A stretch of DNA of 64,000 nt, taken from Pasteurella testudinis DSM 23072. Lineage in GTDB: Bacteria > Pseudomonadota > Gammaproteobacteria > Enterobacterales > Pasteurellaceae. This document shows positions 24,575-34,174 of the stretch, piece after piece; position 1 is the stretch's first letter, and every line of letters starts with the position of its first letter. The position numbers and the translations under genes were made by a program. The stretch spans positions 1-64,000 of the forward strand of contig NZ_FWWV01000057.1 in NCBI RefSeq assembly GCF_900176075.1, read 5' to 3'. Below the pieces are notes generated by a model. That model was not told the DNA's origin and searched no databases. It saw only the letters and a program-made list of their open reading frames with translations.

Positions 24575-25612
24575 ATGTCAACAAGAGCAGGATCGGGTAA
24601 TTTAATATTATTACTTTTAAAATTGAGAACGTTTATTGCATTAATCATTATTCTCGGCTTTTTTACCATTGCTGTGGAGGGTTTTTTAAATCCCTCAAGT
24701 TTAATCATTATGGTTAAACATATTTCTATCAACGCATTATTAGCTTTAGGAATTACATTCGTCATTATTACCGCCGGCATTGATTTATCTATCGGGGCAA
24801 TTTTAGGCTTGTGCGGGATGGTCGCCGGTTATCTAATTTCCAAAGGAATCGTCCTTCCGATGTTTGGGGTCGCTATTTTTCCGAGTATTTGGGTAATCGT
24901 TCCGTTGGTAATTTTGCTCGGCGGCGCAATCGGCGCGGTCAATGGTTTTATTATTACCCGCTATAATGTTGCGCCATTTATTTGTACGCTGGGTACCATG
25001 TATATTATTCGCGGTGCGGCAATGTTAACTTCAAATGGCGAAACATTCCCGGGGTTATCAGGCAATCCCCAATTAGGCAATACCGGCTTTGAGATCATTG
25101 GCGCAGGAACATTATTGGGTATCCCATATTCGATTTGGCTGATGTTTATTGTTGCCGGGGTGATTGCTTATATTGCGAAAAAATTACCTTTTGGCAGACA
25201 TGTTTATGCGATTGATGACAATGAAAGAGCTGCGGAGTTATCCGGTATTAAGGTGAATAATACCAAAGTTTGGGTGTATGTGATTTCAGGGATTTGCGCG
25301 GCATTAGCAGGTATCGTTGTGACCTCACAATTGGTTGCCAGCCACCCGGCAACCGGCAATGCTTTTGAAATGAATGCGATTGCGGCCGTTGTGCTTGGCG
25401 GAACATCACTTGCCGGAGGGCGGGGTACGATTGGCGGAACGTTAATTGGGGCATTTGTTATCGGTATTTTGGCGGATGGTTTGGTCATGATGGGCGTGAG
25501 TGAATTTTGGCAAATGGTCATTAAGGGAATCGTCATTATTGTTGCGGTTGTGATTGATCAGTTACAAAACAAATTACAGTACAAAGCTGCGGTTGCGTCA
25601 CAAAAAGTGTGA
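24575..25612 (+). CDS. Sugar ABC importer permease (RbsC-like)
   Basis: The 345-residue protein has about nine to ten hydrophobic segments and the RbsC-type landmarks ITAGIDLSIGAILGLCGM, TRYNVAPFICTLGTMYI and VVLGGTSLAGGRGTIGGTLIGA. It forms the inner-membrane channel as a homodimer. ACGGAGG precedes ATG 24575. It is the last transport gene before the transketolase subunits. Confidence 0.92.
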   Translation: MSTRAGSGNLILLLLKLRTFIALIIILGFFTIAVEGFLNPSSLIIMVKHISINALLALGITFVIITAGIDLSIGAILGLCGMVAGYLISKGIVLPMFGVAIFPSIWVIVPLVILLGGAIGAVNGFIITRYNVAPFICTLGTMYIIRGAAMLTSNGETFPGLSGNPQLGNTGFEIIGAGTLLGIPYSIWLMFIVAGVIAYIAKKLPFGRHVYAIDDNERAAELSGIKVNNTKVWVYVISGICAALAGIVVTSQLVASHPATGNAFEMNAIAAVVLGGTSLAGGRGTIGGTLIGAFVIGILADGLVMMGVSEFWQMVIKGIVIIVAVVIDQLQNKLQYKAAVASQKV

Positions 25613-25645
25613 TTATGCAGGGCGCAAAATTTTTTACATTAATTG

Positions 25646-25657
25646 GAATATATATTC
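25646..25657 (+). promoter_or_regulatory. Candidate operator GAATATATATTC before aptA
   Basis: This is an exact copy of the palindrome before the importer gene, followed at 25664 by a partial repeat GAATATATG that overlaps the region of the aptA ribosome-binding site (GAGGAG). It suggests that the catabolic half has its own regulated promoter. Confidence 0.55.
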
Positions 25658-25683
25658 AATTATGAATATATGAGGAGAAAGAG

Positions 25684-26514
25684 ATGAATCCATATAAACT
25701 GTCATACGGTGAAATAACCAAAAAAGCGAAAGCGATACGGCGGAAAATTGTTGTATTGAATGCGAATAGTCCGGCGGGCGGGCATACAGGCGCTGATTTA
25801 TCCCAAGTGGAGATTTTAGCTTCGCTCTATTTCCGAGTATTAAATTGCTCGCCGACTGACTTAAAAAATCCGGAACGGGATATTTATATTCAATCGAAAG
25901 GACATGGTGCCGGTGGTTACTACTGCTGCCTTGCGGAAGCCGGTTATTTTCCCGAATCATGGTTAGCAACTTATCAGCATGCAGATTCCAAATTGCCCGG
26001 TCATCCGGTGCGTCAAAAAACGCCCGGTGTGGAACTCAACACCGGCGCTTTGGGGCATGGTTTGCCGGTTGCTGTCGGTTTGGCAATCGCAGCTAAAAAA
26101 TCAGGCAGCCAACGTAAAATTTATGTTTTAACCGGCGACGGTGAATTGGGGGAAGGAAGCAATTGGGAAGCCGCAATGGCGGCAGCGCAATACAAACTGG
26201 ATAACTTGATCATCATTAATGACAAAAATAATCTGCAACTTGCCGGTTATACCAAAGATATCCTTTGTACCGATCCGCTAGATGAGAAATGGAAAGCGTT
26301 TGGTATGGAAGTGCATGAATGCGAAGGCAATAATGTTCGTTCTATAGTAGAAACACTGGAAAATTTAAAACCGAATGGTAAGCCGCACGTCGTGATTGCC
26401 AATACCATCAAAGGTGCCGGTATTTCCTTTATTCAAGGAAAACCGGAATGGCATCACAGAGTTCCAAAAGGTGATGAAGTTGAATTAGCGTTAGAGGAGT
26501 TAAAAGATGAGTAA
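25684..26514 (+). CDS. aptA: Apulose-4-phosphate transketolase subunit A (TPP domain)
   Basis: The 276-residue protein is the N-terminal half of a split transketolase: SKGHGAGG (71-78), NTGALGHGLPVAVGLA (119-134) and the thiamine diphosphate motif GDGELGEG...N (151-182). In the D-apiose route known from Actinobacillus succinogenes (also Pasteurellaceae) AptAB moves a two-carbon unit from apulose 4-phosphate to glyceraldehyde 3-phosphate. The assignment to apulose rests on the company of kinase, isomerase and importer. Its end overlaps aptB by 8 bp. If the pathway is wrong, a generic split transketolase remains. Confidence 0.75.
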   Translation: MNPYKLSYGEITKKAKAIRRKIVVLNANSPAGGHTGADLSQVEILASLYFRVLNCSPTDLKNPERDIYIQSKGHGAGGYYCCLAEAGYFPESWLATYQHADSKLPGHPVRQKTPGVELNTGALGHGLPVAVGLAIAAKKSGSQRKIYVLTGDGELGEGSNWEAAMAAAQYKLDNLIIINDKNNLQLAGYTKDILCTDPLDEKWKAFGMEVHECEGNNVRSIVETLENLKPNGKPHVVIANTIKGAGISFIQGKPEWHHRVPKGDEVELALEELKDE

Positions 26515-27442
26515 TACAGAGCATTTAGCCAATATCATGGTGGAGCGTTTTATCAACGCGGTCAATAACGGCGTGGATTTGGTGCCGGTGGTTGCGGATT
26601 CTACCTCTACGGCAAAAATAGCGCCATTCATCAAAGCCTTTCCTGAGCGTTTGGTCAATGTGGGGATCGCAGAGCAAACGTTAGTGGGCAGTGCCGCCGG
26701 GTTGGCATTGGGCGGGAAGGTCGCGGTAACGTGTAATGCCGCGCCGTTCTTGATTTCCCGGGCGAATGAACAGATAAAAGTGGATGTCTGCTATAACAAC
26801 ACCAATGTGAAATTATTTGGATTGAATTCCGGAGCGAGTTATGGGCCTCTTGCCAGCTCTCATCACAGTATTGACGATATTAGCGTGATGCGTGGTTTTG
26901 GTAATATTCAAATTTTCGCCCCATCCAGTCCATTAGAGTGCCGTCAAATTATTGATTATGCCATTGGTTATATTGGGCCGGTGTATATTCGACTGGATGG
27001 CAAAGAATTACCTGAGATTCATGATGAAAGTTATCAATTTGTGCCGGGTAATATTGATGTATTAAAAAGAGGCAAAAAAATTGTATTGGTAGCAATGGGG
27101 TCAACCGTGCATGAGATTGTCACAGCAGCGGCACTGTTGGAAGAAAGAGGCATGGATGTAACCGTGATTAATGTTCCGTCAATTCGTCCTTGTGATACGA
27201 CCGCACTTTTTAATGAACTGAAAGACAGCCAATATGTGATCACGGTAGAAGAACATAATGTTAATGGCGGTCTCGGGAGTTTGGTCGCAGAAGTCATTGC
27301 CGAACATGGTGTTGCGATTAAGCTAACTCGTCTAGGCATTGCGGATGGTGAATATGCGTTGGGAGCAGACAGAAAAGCCATGCGCAAATATCATGGCATT
27401 GATGCGGAAAGTATTGTGAACCGAGTATCTGCGTTCAGTTAA
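26507..27442 (+). CDS. aptB: Apulose-4-phosphate transketolase subunit B (pyrimidine and C-terminal domains)
   Basis: The 311-residue protein is the second half of the split transketolase. It has VNVGIAEQTLVGSAAGLALGG (50-70; the glutamate activates the cofactor) and the C-terminal nucleotide-like domain (VLVAMGSTVHEIVTAAALLEERG). It needs subunit A for TPP binding. The 8-bp overlap with aptA implies coupled translation and equal amounts. A USS lies at 27200-27208, so the gene has long been in a USS-using host. Confidence 0.75.
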   Translation: MSNTEHLANIMVERFINAVNNGVDLVPVVADSTSTAKIAPFIKAFPERLVNVGIAEQTLVGSAAGLALGGKVAVTCNAAPFLISRANEQIKVDVCYNNTNVKLFGLNSGASYGPLASSHHSIDDISVMRGFGNIQIFAPSSPLECRQIIDYAIGYIGPVYIRLDGKELPEIHDESYQFVPGNIDVLKRGKKIVLVAMGSTVHEIVTAAALLEERGMDVTVINVPSIRPCDTTALFNELKDSQYVITVEEHNVNGGLGSLVAEVIAEHGVAIKLTRLGIADGEYALGADRKAMRKYHGIDAESIVNRVSAFS

Positions 27443-27454
27443 GGAGATAAAAAG

Positions 27455-28930
27455 ATGGGGGCGCCTTTTATTATCTCACTTGACGAAGGAACAACGAATG
27501 CGAAAGCGATTACGGTGACGCAAGACGGCGATATTTTATCGAAAGGTAGCGTTCCCGTACAGTTAGAGCATCCTGTGGCAGGTTGGGCAGAGCAAGATCC
27601 GATAGCAATCTGGGAAGCAACTCAGAAAGCCATCATGCTTTGCTTAGAAGGTTTGGATGTGTCTGATTTGAAAGGTGTTGCTATCAGTAATCAGCGGGAA
27701 TCCGTATTGATCTGGGACAGGCAGACTGGCAAACCGTTATCTCCGGTTGTCAGTTGGCAATGCCGTCGTAGCGAGGCGCTTTGCCAAACGATTGCATTAT
27801 CCCCGGAAGCGGACGAAATTAAGCAACGGACGGGCGCGGTTTTAGACCCGTTATATCCGGCTTCAAAAATCAAATGGTTATTGAATCATCTTGAAAACGG
27901 CATGGCGCGGGCGAAAAATGGTGAGCTTTGTGTGGGAACCATTGATGTTTGGCTCGTGTGGCAATTAACAGCGGGAGAGTCGTTTGTAACCGATTTTTCC
28001 AATGCTTCCCGTTATCAACTGTTCAATATCCATACTGCACAATGGGATTCGCGTTTACTTGAGATCTTTGCGATTCCCAAGCAATGCTTACCTGAAATTC
28101 TGCCTTCAAGTGGTCATCGCGGAGTGACTAAATGTTGCCGTTCGCTGCCTAACGGGATCCCTGTATTGTCACAAATTGGTGATTCACATGCCGCACTTTA
28201 TGGACAAGACGGCTTTGTCGATGGTGTGGTCAAGGCAACCTACGGCACGGGGAGTTCCTTAATGACCAAATCATCCGTTGTGCCGGAAAATGATTTCGGC
28301 GTCGGCACCACAGTCGCATGGCATGACGGGGAATTAAGCCTAGCGCTGGAAGGGAATATTACCCATACGGGATCCGCACTGAGTTTTGTCACACGTTTAT
28401 TGGGCATTTCAGGTGTTGATGTACTGAGTGAAATGGCTCAATCCGTGAATCATAATCAAGGTGTTTATTTTGTACCGGCACTTGCCGGGCTGGGTGCGCC
28501 GTATTGGGATTCGCAAGCACGCGGCATTATTACCGGATTAACCGATGCGACAACACCGGCAGTCGTTGCTAGGGCTGCATTCGAGTCGGTGACCTATCAA
28601 ATTGCCGATCTCTTTTTTGCCATGGAAAAAACCTTAGGCAAACCATTAGAAACACTGTCCGTCGATGGCGGACCGACTAAAAACCGCTGGTTAATGCAGC
28701 TACAAGCCGATGTGTTGCAACGACCGATTGTTTGTGGCGATGTTGCCGAAGTTTCGGCGGTAGGTGCGGCATATTTGGCGGGCAGGGCGCTAGGTTGGTG
28801 GAAAACCTATGCCGATCTTTTGGCATTGCCGCATAAGACCGATATGATTCGGCCGAATCCGAAATCAGACAGGATTGAACAAAACTATCAGGCTTGGAAA
28901 AGTGCGGTACAGAAAGCAAAATTTAATTAA
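27455..28930 (+). CDS. FGGY-family sugar kinase, probable D-apulose kinase
   Basis: The 491-residue protein has the FGGY N-terminal domain (ISLDEGTTNAKAITV, 5-19; AGWAEQDPIAIW) and the C-terminal domain with LAGLGAPYWDSQARG and SVDGGPTKNRWLMQLQAD. The substrate cannot be read directly. In a cluster with split transketolase and an aldose-ketose isomerase, the parsimonious role is phosphorylating D-apulose (the enzyme has been called ApuK). Start ATG 27455 follows AAGGAGA. USS at 28900-28908. Confidence 0.8.
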   Translation: MGAPFIISLDEGTTNAKAITVTQDGDILSKGSVPVQLEHPVAGWAEQDPIAIWEATQKAIMLCLEGLDVSDLKGVAISNQRESVLIWDRQTGKPLSPVVSWQCRRSEALCQTIALSPEADEIKQRTGAVLDPLYPASKIKWLLNHLENGMARAKNGELCVGTIDVWLVWQLTAGESFVTDFSNASRYQLFNIHTAQWDSRLLEIFAIPKQCLPEILPSSGHRGVTKCCRSLPNGIPVLSQIGDSHAALYGQDGFVDGVVKATYGTGSSLMTKSSVVPENDFGVGTTVAWHDGELSLALEGNITHTGSALSFVTRLLGISGVDVLSEMAQSVNHNQGVYFVPALAGLGAPYWDSQARGIITGLTDATTPAVVARAAFESVTYQIADLFFAMEKTLGKPLETLSVDGGPTKNRWLMQLQADVLQRPIVCGDVAEVSAVGAAYLAGRALGWWKTYADLLALPHKTDMIRPNPKSDRIEQNYQAWKSAVQKAKFN

Positions 28931-28959
28931 TTTAAGTGGTATGAAAGGGGTGAATTATT

Positions 28960-30378
28960 ATGAAAAAATCATTAGATAAAATGACGTTTGCGGTTTTAAT
29001 TGGTAATCGTGGCTTCTTCCCAAGTTACTTGGTCGGTGATGCTAAACGAGATGCCGCACGTATTTTTGATGAACTGGGTATTAACACGGTGATGCTAACC
29101 GAAGAGCAAACAAACTACGGTGGCATTGAAACCTATCAGGACGCAAAAATTGCAGCGCAAATGTTAAAACAACATCGTGATGAAATTGCCGGGATCGTGA
29201 TTTTATTACCGAATTTCGGTGATGAAAAAGCACTATCGCAGGCGATTCGTTTATCCGGTTTGAATGTGCCGGTATTAGTACAAGCGGAAGATGACAATCT
29301 GGATAAAATGGGGTTGGCGACCCGTCGTGACAGTTTTTGTGGAAAAATTTCCCTGTGTAATAACCTACGCCAGTTTGATATTCCCTTTACTCTAACCACT
29401 CAACATACCTGTGCGCTGACCAGTGATATTTTCAAACAGGATCTGCTTTCATTTGTTTCCGTCTGTCGCGTGGTTAAAGCCCTGCGTGGTTGCCGAGTTG
29501 GTGCCATCGGCGCAAGACCTGCCGACTTCAATACGGTTCGTTACAGCGAAAAATTATTAGAGCGTTTAGGCATTTCAGTCGAGACGATTGATTTATCGGA
29601 AATTTTTGCCGGCGTTAATCGATTACGCGATAATGATTTGCGGATCGCCGAAAAATTGGAATTATTGAAAGCAAACGCTGATGCCTCGGCAATTCCCGAA
29701 GAGAAATTACATATAATGGCAAAATTGTTTGTCGTCATCAGTAACTGGATTATTGAAAACGGGATTGATACCACCGCAATTCAATGTTGGACTTCATTGC
29801 AAGATACGTTAGGTATCAATGTGTGTTCAATCATGAGCGTGATGTCGGGTCAACTCATGCCAAGCGCCTGCGAAGTCGATGTAATGGGCGCCTTGTCAAT
29901 GTATGCGCTCTCCATCGCGTCAATGAAACCCGCCTCCATCGCGGACTGGAACAACAACTTCGGCGAAGAACGTGACAAATGCGTGATGTTCCATTGTGGC
30001 AACTATGCAACCGAGGAGTTGGATAATCCGTTTATGAGCACTGCGGATATCATCGGCACCACCGTAGGCTGTGAGAATACCTGCGGCGCAATTAATGGAC
30101 GTATGAAAGCAGGACCACTCACTTATTTCCGGCTTTCAACCGATGACTTCAGCGGCAAAGTAAAAGCGTATGTCGGCGAGGGGAAATTTGTTGATGATGA
30201 ATTAGAGACGGTCGGATGCCGAGCGGTTATTCAGGTAAAAGGTTTGGAAGAATTGCTTGCTTATATTTGCAACAATGGCTTCGAGCATCATGTCGCGATG
30301 AACCATTCCTCTTCGGCAAAAGTATTACATGAAGTGTTTACCAAATATCTCGCTGTAGATTGTTATTATCATAAATAG
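28960..30378 (+). CDS. L-fucose/L-arabinose isomerase-like protein, probable D-apiose isomerase
   Basis: The 472-residue protein resembles the fucose/arabinose isomerase superfamily: an N-terminal Rossmann-like domain (GIVILLPNFGDEKALSQAIRL), a middle region with RVGAIGARPADFNTVRYSEK, then CWTSLQDTLGINVCSIMS and PSACEVDVMGALSMYAL, which holds likely metal-ligand acidic residues. It would convert the imported aldose to its ketose as the first catabolic step. It ends the operon before a terminator. The substrate is inferred from pathway context. Confidence 0.72.
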   Translation: MKKSLDKMTFAVLIGNRGFFPSYLVGDAKRDAARIFDELGINTVMLTEEQTNYGGIETYQDAKIAAQMLKQHRDEIAGIVILLPNFGDEKALSQAIRLSGLNVPVLVQAEDDNLDKMGLATRRDSFCGKISLCNNLRQFDIPFTLTTQHTCALTSDIFKQDLLSFVSVCRVVKALRGCRVGAIGARPADFNTVRYSEKLLERLGISVETIDLSEIFAGVNRLRDNDLRIAEKLELLKANADASAIPEEKLHIMAKLFVVISNWIIENGIDTTAIQCWTSLQDTLGINVCSIMSVMSGQLMPSACEVDVMGALSMYALSIASMKPASIADWNNNFGEERDKCVMFHCGNYATEELDNPFMSTADIIGTTVGCENTCGAINGRMKAGPLTYFRLSTDDFSGKVKAYVGEGKFVDDELETVGCRAVIQVKGLEELLAYICNNGFEHHVAMNHSSSAKVLHEVFTKYLAVDCYYHK

Positions 30379-30400
30379 ACTATTACGCTCCAATTGAAAA

Positions 30401-30432
30401 AAAGCAAGAAATGTATAGTTTCTTGCTTTTTT
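30401..30432 (+). terminator. Terminator of the sugar operon
   Basis: AAAGCAAGAAA (30401-30411) pairs with TTTCTTGCTTT (30419-30429), followed by a T-run to 30432. A TATAAT at 30501-30506 farther down may be the -10 box of potD; I see no good -35. Confidence 0.88.
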
Positions 30433-30554
30433 ATTCCCCACGTTTGCCAGAAGTGATTTTTTATCGGATCGTGTGCTATACATTGTGGCTCTTCTTTTAC
30501 TATAATGACACCCTCGTGACTTTTCTTTCACCTAACCCTTAAAGGACTCAAGCA

Positions 30555-31601
30555 ATGAAAAAACTTTCGGCTCTTTTTACTGCCGCGACTATGCTGTTTG
30601 CTGTCAGCAATGCAGCGAAAGCAGATGATGACACGGTTTATCTTTATACTTGGACGGAATATGTGCCGAGCGGGTTGTTGGATAACTTCACCAAAGAAAC
30701 CGGGATTAAAGTGATTGTCTCCAGCTTGGAATCAAATGAAACCATGTATGCCCGTTTGAAAACCTTGGGCAAAAACGGCGGTTATGACGTGATTGCGCCG
30801 TCGAACTATTTTGTTTCCAAAATGCGTAAAGAAGGGATGTTACTGCCGTTAGATCACAGCAAACTGCCGGTATTAAAAGAGTTGGATCCGAATTTGTTGA
30901 ATAAACCGTACGACCCGAACAATGAATATTCCCTGCCGCAAATTTTAGGTGCGCCGGGGATCGCGTACAACAGCGATGTGGTTGACGCCGAGAAAATCAC
31001 CTCATGGGGCGATTTGTGGAATCCGGAATATAAAGACAAGCTGCAATTGTTAGACGATGCGCGCGAAATTTTCAACTTGGCGTTGTTAAAACTGGGCGAA
31101 GATCCGAACACCACCGATCCGGAAGTGATCAAGAAAGCTTATGAAGAATTGCTGAAATTGCGTCCGAACGTGTTGGCGTTCAGCTCGGATAATCCGGCGA
31201 ATGCCTTTGTCGCCGGCGAAGTCGATTTGGGGATGCTGTGGAACGGTTCGGCTTATATCGCGCGCAAAGACGGCGCACCGATCAACTTATTATGGCCGAA
31301 AGAAGGTCCGGTATTATGGGTGGACACCTTAGCCATTCCAACTACCGCGCAAAATCCGGACGGCGCACATAAATTGATCAACTATCTGTTGAGCGCCGAA
31401 GTGGCGAAAGAATTGGCACTGGAAATCGGTTATCCGACCCCGAATCTGGAAGCACAAAAATTGCTGCCGCCGGAAATGGTCAACGACAGCTCGCTGTACC
31501 CACCGGCGGAAATCCTGCAAAAAAGCCACTGGCAGGACGATGTCGGCGACGCAGCGATTATCTATGAAAATTATTATCAGCAGTTAAAAGTGGCGAAGTA
31601 A
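30555..31601 (+). CDS. potD: Spermidine/putrescine-binding periplasmic protein
   Basis: The 348-residue protein has a signal peptide cleaved near residue 23 (NAAKA-DDD). The PotD fold follows: YLYTWTEYVPSGLLDNFTKETG, YDVIAPSNYFVSKMRKEGML, and VDLGMLWNGSAYIARKDG, the polyamine-site region. It delivers polyamines to PotABC, but no potABC genes are next to it. Haemophilus is known to have extra solitary potD copies. AAGGACTC precedes ATG 30555. Confidence 0.92.
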   Translation: MKKLSALFTAATMLFAVSNAAKADDDTVYLYTWTEYVPSGLLDNFTKETGIKVIVSSLESNETMYARLKTLGKNGGYDVIAPSNYFVSKMRKEGMLLPLDHSKLPVLKELDPNLLNKPYDPNNEYSLPQILGAPGIAYNSDVVDAEKITSWGDLWNPEYKDKLQLLDDAREIFNLALLKLGEDPNTTDPEVIKKAYEELLKLRPNVLAFSSDNPANAFVAGEVDLGMLWNGSAYIARKDGAPINLLWPKEGPVLWVDTLAIPTTAQNPDGAHKLINYLLSAEVAKELALEIGYPTPNLEAQKLLPPEMVNDSSLYPPAEILQKSHWQDDVGDAAIIYENYYQQLKVAK

Positions 31602-31609
31602 TATCAGTG

Positions 31610-31656
31610 ACAAAGTGCAGTTTACCGATAATGAAGTGAACCGCACTTTTGTTTTC
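31610..31656 (+). terminator. USS-based terminator of potD
   Basis: A degenerate USS (AAGTGCAGT, 31613-31621) and a perfect one (ACCGCACTT, 31640-31648) form an imperfect stem followed by TTGTTTT. It lies directly after the potD stop. Confidence 0.75.
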
Positions 31657-31680
31657 GGCTGTTTTCAGCGAGGAAGCGGC

Positions 31681-32376
31681 ATGTCAAAAAACGAGCGTTT
31701 GTACACCCTGCTGCAAATTTTGCGCGGACATCAATATCCGCTCAAAGGTAACGTATTGGCTTCGAGATTAAATATCAGTTTGCGTACTTTATACCGCGAT
31801 ATTGACAGCCTGCGCGCGCAGGGTGCGAATATCGAGGGCGAGGCGGGAATCGGTTATGTGTTGCGGCAGCACTTCGAGCTGTCGAAACTGATGTTGTCGC
31901 AAAGCGAAATCGAGGCGCTGGTGCTGGGAATGCGTTGGGTGCACCGTTCCGCCGACAGCGAATTAAGCCAAGCGGCGCAGAACGGGTTAAGCAAAATCTC
32001 AGCGCTGTTGCCGCCGCATTTGTCGCAACAATTGGAAAACAGCGCCTTATTTATTGCGGTCAGCAACAATCCAACCCCCTTTCTCGACGATGTTTTTATC
32101 AAACTGCGCCACGCCATTCAGCGCCAGCTGAAAGTCAAACTGACGTATCGCAATGAAAAACAAAAATATTCACAACGCACTATTTATCCGTTCGCAATCG
32201 GCTTTTTTGAGCAGGCGCAACTGATTGCGGCCTGGTGTGAGCTGCGCCAGGCATTCCGCCATTTCCGCCCCGACCGAATCATCGCCATCGAATTAAGCGA
32301 TGAGCGCTATCAGCCTGACCGCACTTTGCTGTTGCAACGCTGGCAAAAAACGCTCGGTGATTGCACCCGTCGTTAA
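31681..32376 (+). CDS. WYL-domain transcriptional regulator (YafY-like)
   Basis: The 231-residue protein has an N-terminal winged helix (MSKNERLYTLLQILRGHQYP; NISLRTLYRDIDSLRAQG) and a C-terminal WYL-like ligand domain (RTIYPFAIGFFEQAQLIAAWCELRQAFRHFR). The frame is open upstream to 31615, but ATG 31681 with GAGGAAG is the family start. The ligand and targets are unknown. The next gene, a glutathione transferase on the same strand, is a possible target. USS at 32318-32326. Confidence 0.85.
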   Translation: MSKNERLYTLLQILRGHQYPLKGNVLASRLNISLRTLYRDIDSLRAQGANIEGEAGIGYVLRQHFELSKLMLSQSEIEALVLGMRWVHRSADSELSQAAQNGLSKISALLPPHLSQQLENSALFIAVSNNPTPFLDDVFIKLRHAIQRQLKVKLTYRNEKQKYSQRTIYPFAIGFFEQAQLIAAWCELRQAFRHFRPDRIIAIELSDERYQPDRTLLLQRWQKTLGDCTRR

Positions 32377-32472
32377 ATACCATTTTGCCGCCATCACCCG
32401 CAAACACTGCTGACAGAAACTGTCATGGCGTTTTGTTATTATGTTGCTGAAATTCACTAAAAGGAGGCCATG

Positions 32473-33111
32473 ATGCAATCACTGACGTTATACACCCACC
32501 CGATGTCACGAGGGCGCACGGCGCGCTGGATGTTGGAAGAGATCGGCGAGCCCTATGAAAGCGTGGTGTTTGCCGATTTTGGCGGGGGGATGAAATCTGC
32601 CGATTATTTGGCAGTGAACCCGATGGGCAAGGTGCCGGCGTTGCAACACGGTGACACGGTGATCACCGAATGTGCGGCGATTTGCACTTATCTTGCCGAT
32701 GCGTTTCCGCAAAAAGGCTTGGCGCCGGCGCTGAATGATCCGCAACGCGGCGTGTATTACCGTTGGTTGTTTTTCGTTGCCGGCCCGTTGGAAGCGGCGA
32801 TGATGGAAGTGGCGTTACAGTTGAAACCGCAGGAGAGCGACCGAACTGCGCTGGGCTACGGCAGTTTGCCGTTGTGCCTGACTGCACTTGAACAGACATT
32901 AAGCCAACACGATTTTCTGTGCGGCAACCGTTTCAGTGCCGCGGATTTATATCTGTCCGAGTTATTGGATTTCGGCATTAATGCGGTTACAGTCATTGAA
33001 GCAAAACCGGTTTTCACCGACTACATCGCCCGCCAGCAAGCCAGAGCGGCTTATGCCAGAGCCAGCGCGATAGATGATGCTTTGCTGGCAGAGCAAAAAA
33101 TCGAATCTTAA
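32473..33111 (+). CDS. Glutathione S-transferase family protein
   Basis: The 212-residue cytosolic protein has a thioredoxin-like N-terminal domain (LTLYTHPMSRGRTARWMLEEIGEPYE) with the conserved cis-Pro motif MGKVPAL (near 53), and an all-helical C-terminal domain (FSAADLYLSELL). It probably conjugates glutathione to electrophiles. I prefer ATG 32473 over 32470, because AAGGAGG is then 5 bp away. Confidence 0.88.
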   Translation: MQSLTLYTHPMSRGRTARWMLEEIGEPYESVVFADFGGGMKSADYLAVNPMGKVPALQHGDTVITECAAICTYLADAFPQKGLAPALNDPQRGVYYRWLFFVAGPLEAAMMEVALQLKPQESDRTALGYGSLPLCLTALEQTLSQHDFLCGNRFSAADLYLSELLDFGINAVTVIEAKPVFTDYIARQQARAAYARASAIDDALLAEQKIES

Positions 33112-33128
33112 AACGTCGGTTAACGGGC

Positions 33129-33171
33129 AAACCGCACTTTGGCTTTTGCAACGGCCAAAGTGCGGTTTTTT
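33129..33171 (+). terminator. USS-pair terminator of the glutathione transferase gene
   Basis: ACCGCACTT (33131-33139), extended to ACCGCACTTTGGC, pairs with GCCAAAGTGCGGT (33154-33166), then a run of T. This is a long near-perfect stem. Confidence 0.9.
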
Positions 33172-33211
33172 GTTTGGTTTGACTGAATAAATCAGCCTGC
33201 ATCATACAAAC

Positions 33212-33258
33212 AGGCCGTCTGAACCGCACTTTAATCTGCAAAAGGTTTCAGACGGCCT
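33212..33258 (-). terminator. DUS hairpin with DUS-USS composite; first DUS in the window
   Basis: AGGCCGTCTGAA (33212-33223) and TTCAGACGGCCT (33247-33258) pair perfectly over 12 bp. The left arm continues into ACCGCACTT (33223-33231), so the arm plus loop holds the composite AGGCCGTCTGAACCGCACTT. It lies just after the stop of the minus-strand LysR gene and could end it. Confidence 0.85.
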
Positions 33259-33274
33259 TTGCTTGCCCAATCGC

Positions 33275-34174
33275 TTACCCAAACCGTTTCTGCAAAATCC
33301 CCAACAACAGTTCGAACACCAGCGTCACTCTGGCGGGGGTGACGTTGCGGTGCGGGCGGTAGAGGTAGAGCGGCCAGTGGATTTTCGGCAAGTCTGGCAG
33401 CAGTTCGACCAGCTCGCCGCTGTCGAGATAGGGTTGGCACGCCCATTCCAGCAGTTGCACGGCGGCGGTGCCCGCACGGGCGGCTTGCAGGTTGTGGTGG
33501 ATGTCGCTGGTGCTGAAAGCGGTGTTTTTCGGGGTGATTTGCACATCGTCGGCGAAGCGCCACGGCCACGGGCGGCCGGTGTTGCCGTCGATCATGTCGG
33601 AAAGCGGGTAGTTTTCCAACTGCCGCACATCTGTCGGCAGGCCGCAGCGTTGGATCAGCGCGGGGGCGGCGACGATTTTTTCGCTCAGGGTGCCGAGTTG
33701 GCGCGCAATCAGGCGGCCGTCGTTGGTAAAGCCGACGCGGATGCCGATGTCGATGCGCTCTTCCACCACATTCAGGCGCACGTTGTCGCTGTGCCAGTCG
33801 AGGCGGATATTCGGCCAGGGCTGCAACGCCTGCAGCAATTCGCCCAATAGGCTGGTGTCGCAGGCGAGTTCGGGGATATTCACCCGCACAATGCCGCGCA
33901 TGCCTTCGGAATCGGGGCGGGCGGCCTGCAAAAACAGCTTGTCGCTGTCGTCGAGCAACTGCTTGGCTTGCGGCAGAAACTGTGCGCCGAATTCGGTTAG
34001 CGTGATTTGGCGGGTGTTGCGCTGAAACAGCGATTCGCCCAGAAAACGCTCCAGCTCGGCGATGGTGCGGGTAACTGCCGCCGGCGACAGCCCCAGCCGT
34101 TGCGCGGTTTCTTTGAATTTCAGCGTGTCGACGGTGGTGCAGAAGATATGCAGCGCTTCCAGTTTGTTTTGCAT
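33275..34174 (-). CDS. LysR-family transcriptional regulator
   Basis: The 299-residue protein has the LysR winged helix (residues 4-62: LEALHIFCTTVDTLKFKETAQRLGLSPAAVTRTI shown only as landmarks LEALHIF and GLSPAAVTRT) and a substrate-binding domain (LRGIVRVNIP-type start, RIDIGIRVG). It is divergent from the acetyltransferase-SDR-SDR genes, 104 bp apart, and is likely to control them, as is usual for LysR pairs. Confidence 0.9.
   Translation of the reverse strand: MQNKLEALHIFCTTVDTLKFKETAQRLGLSPAAVTRTIAELERFLGESLFQRNTRQITLTEFGAQFLPQAKQLLDDSDKLFLQAARPDSEGMRGIVRVNIPELACDTSLLGELLQALQPWPNIRLDWHSDNVRLNVVEERIDIGIRVGFTNDGRLIARQLGTLSEKIVAAPALIQRCGLPTDVRQLENYPLSDMIDGNTGRPWPWRFADDVQITPKNTAFSTSDIHHNLQAARAGTAAVQLLEWACQPYLDSGELVELLPDLPKIHWPLYLYRPHRNVTPARVTLVFELLLGILQKRFG

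Noticed and set aside
33231-33569. Several long arginine- and proline-rich frames in the GC-rich cassettes (33-38 kb)
   Set aside because: They are antisense or off-frame readings of LysR, acetyltransferase, SDR and metallo-hydrolase genes; composition is typical of shadow frames.
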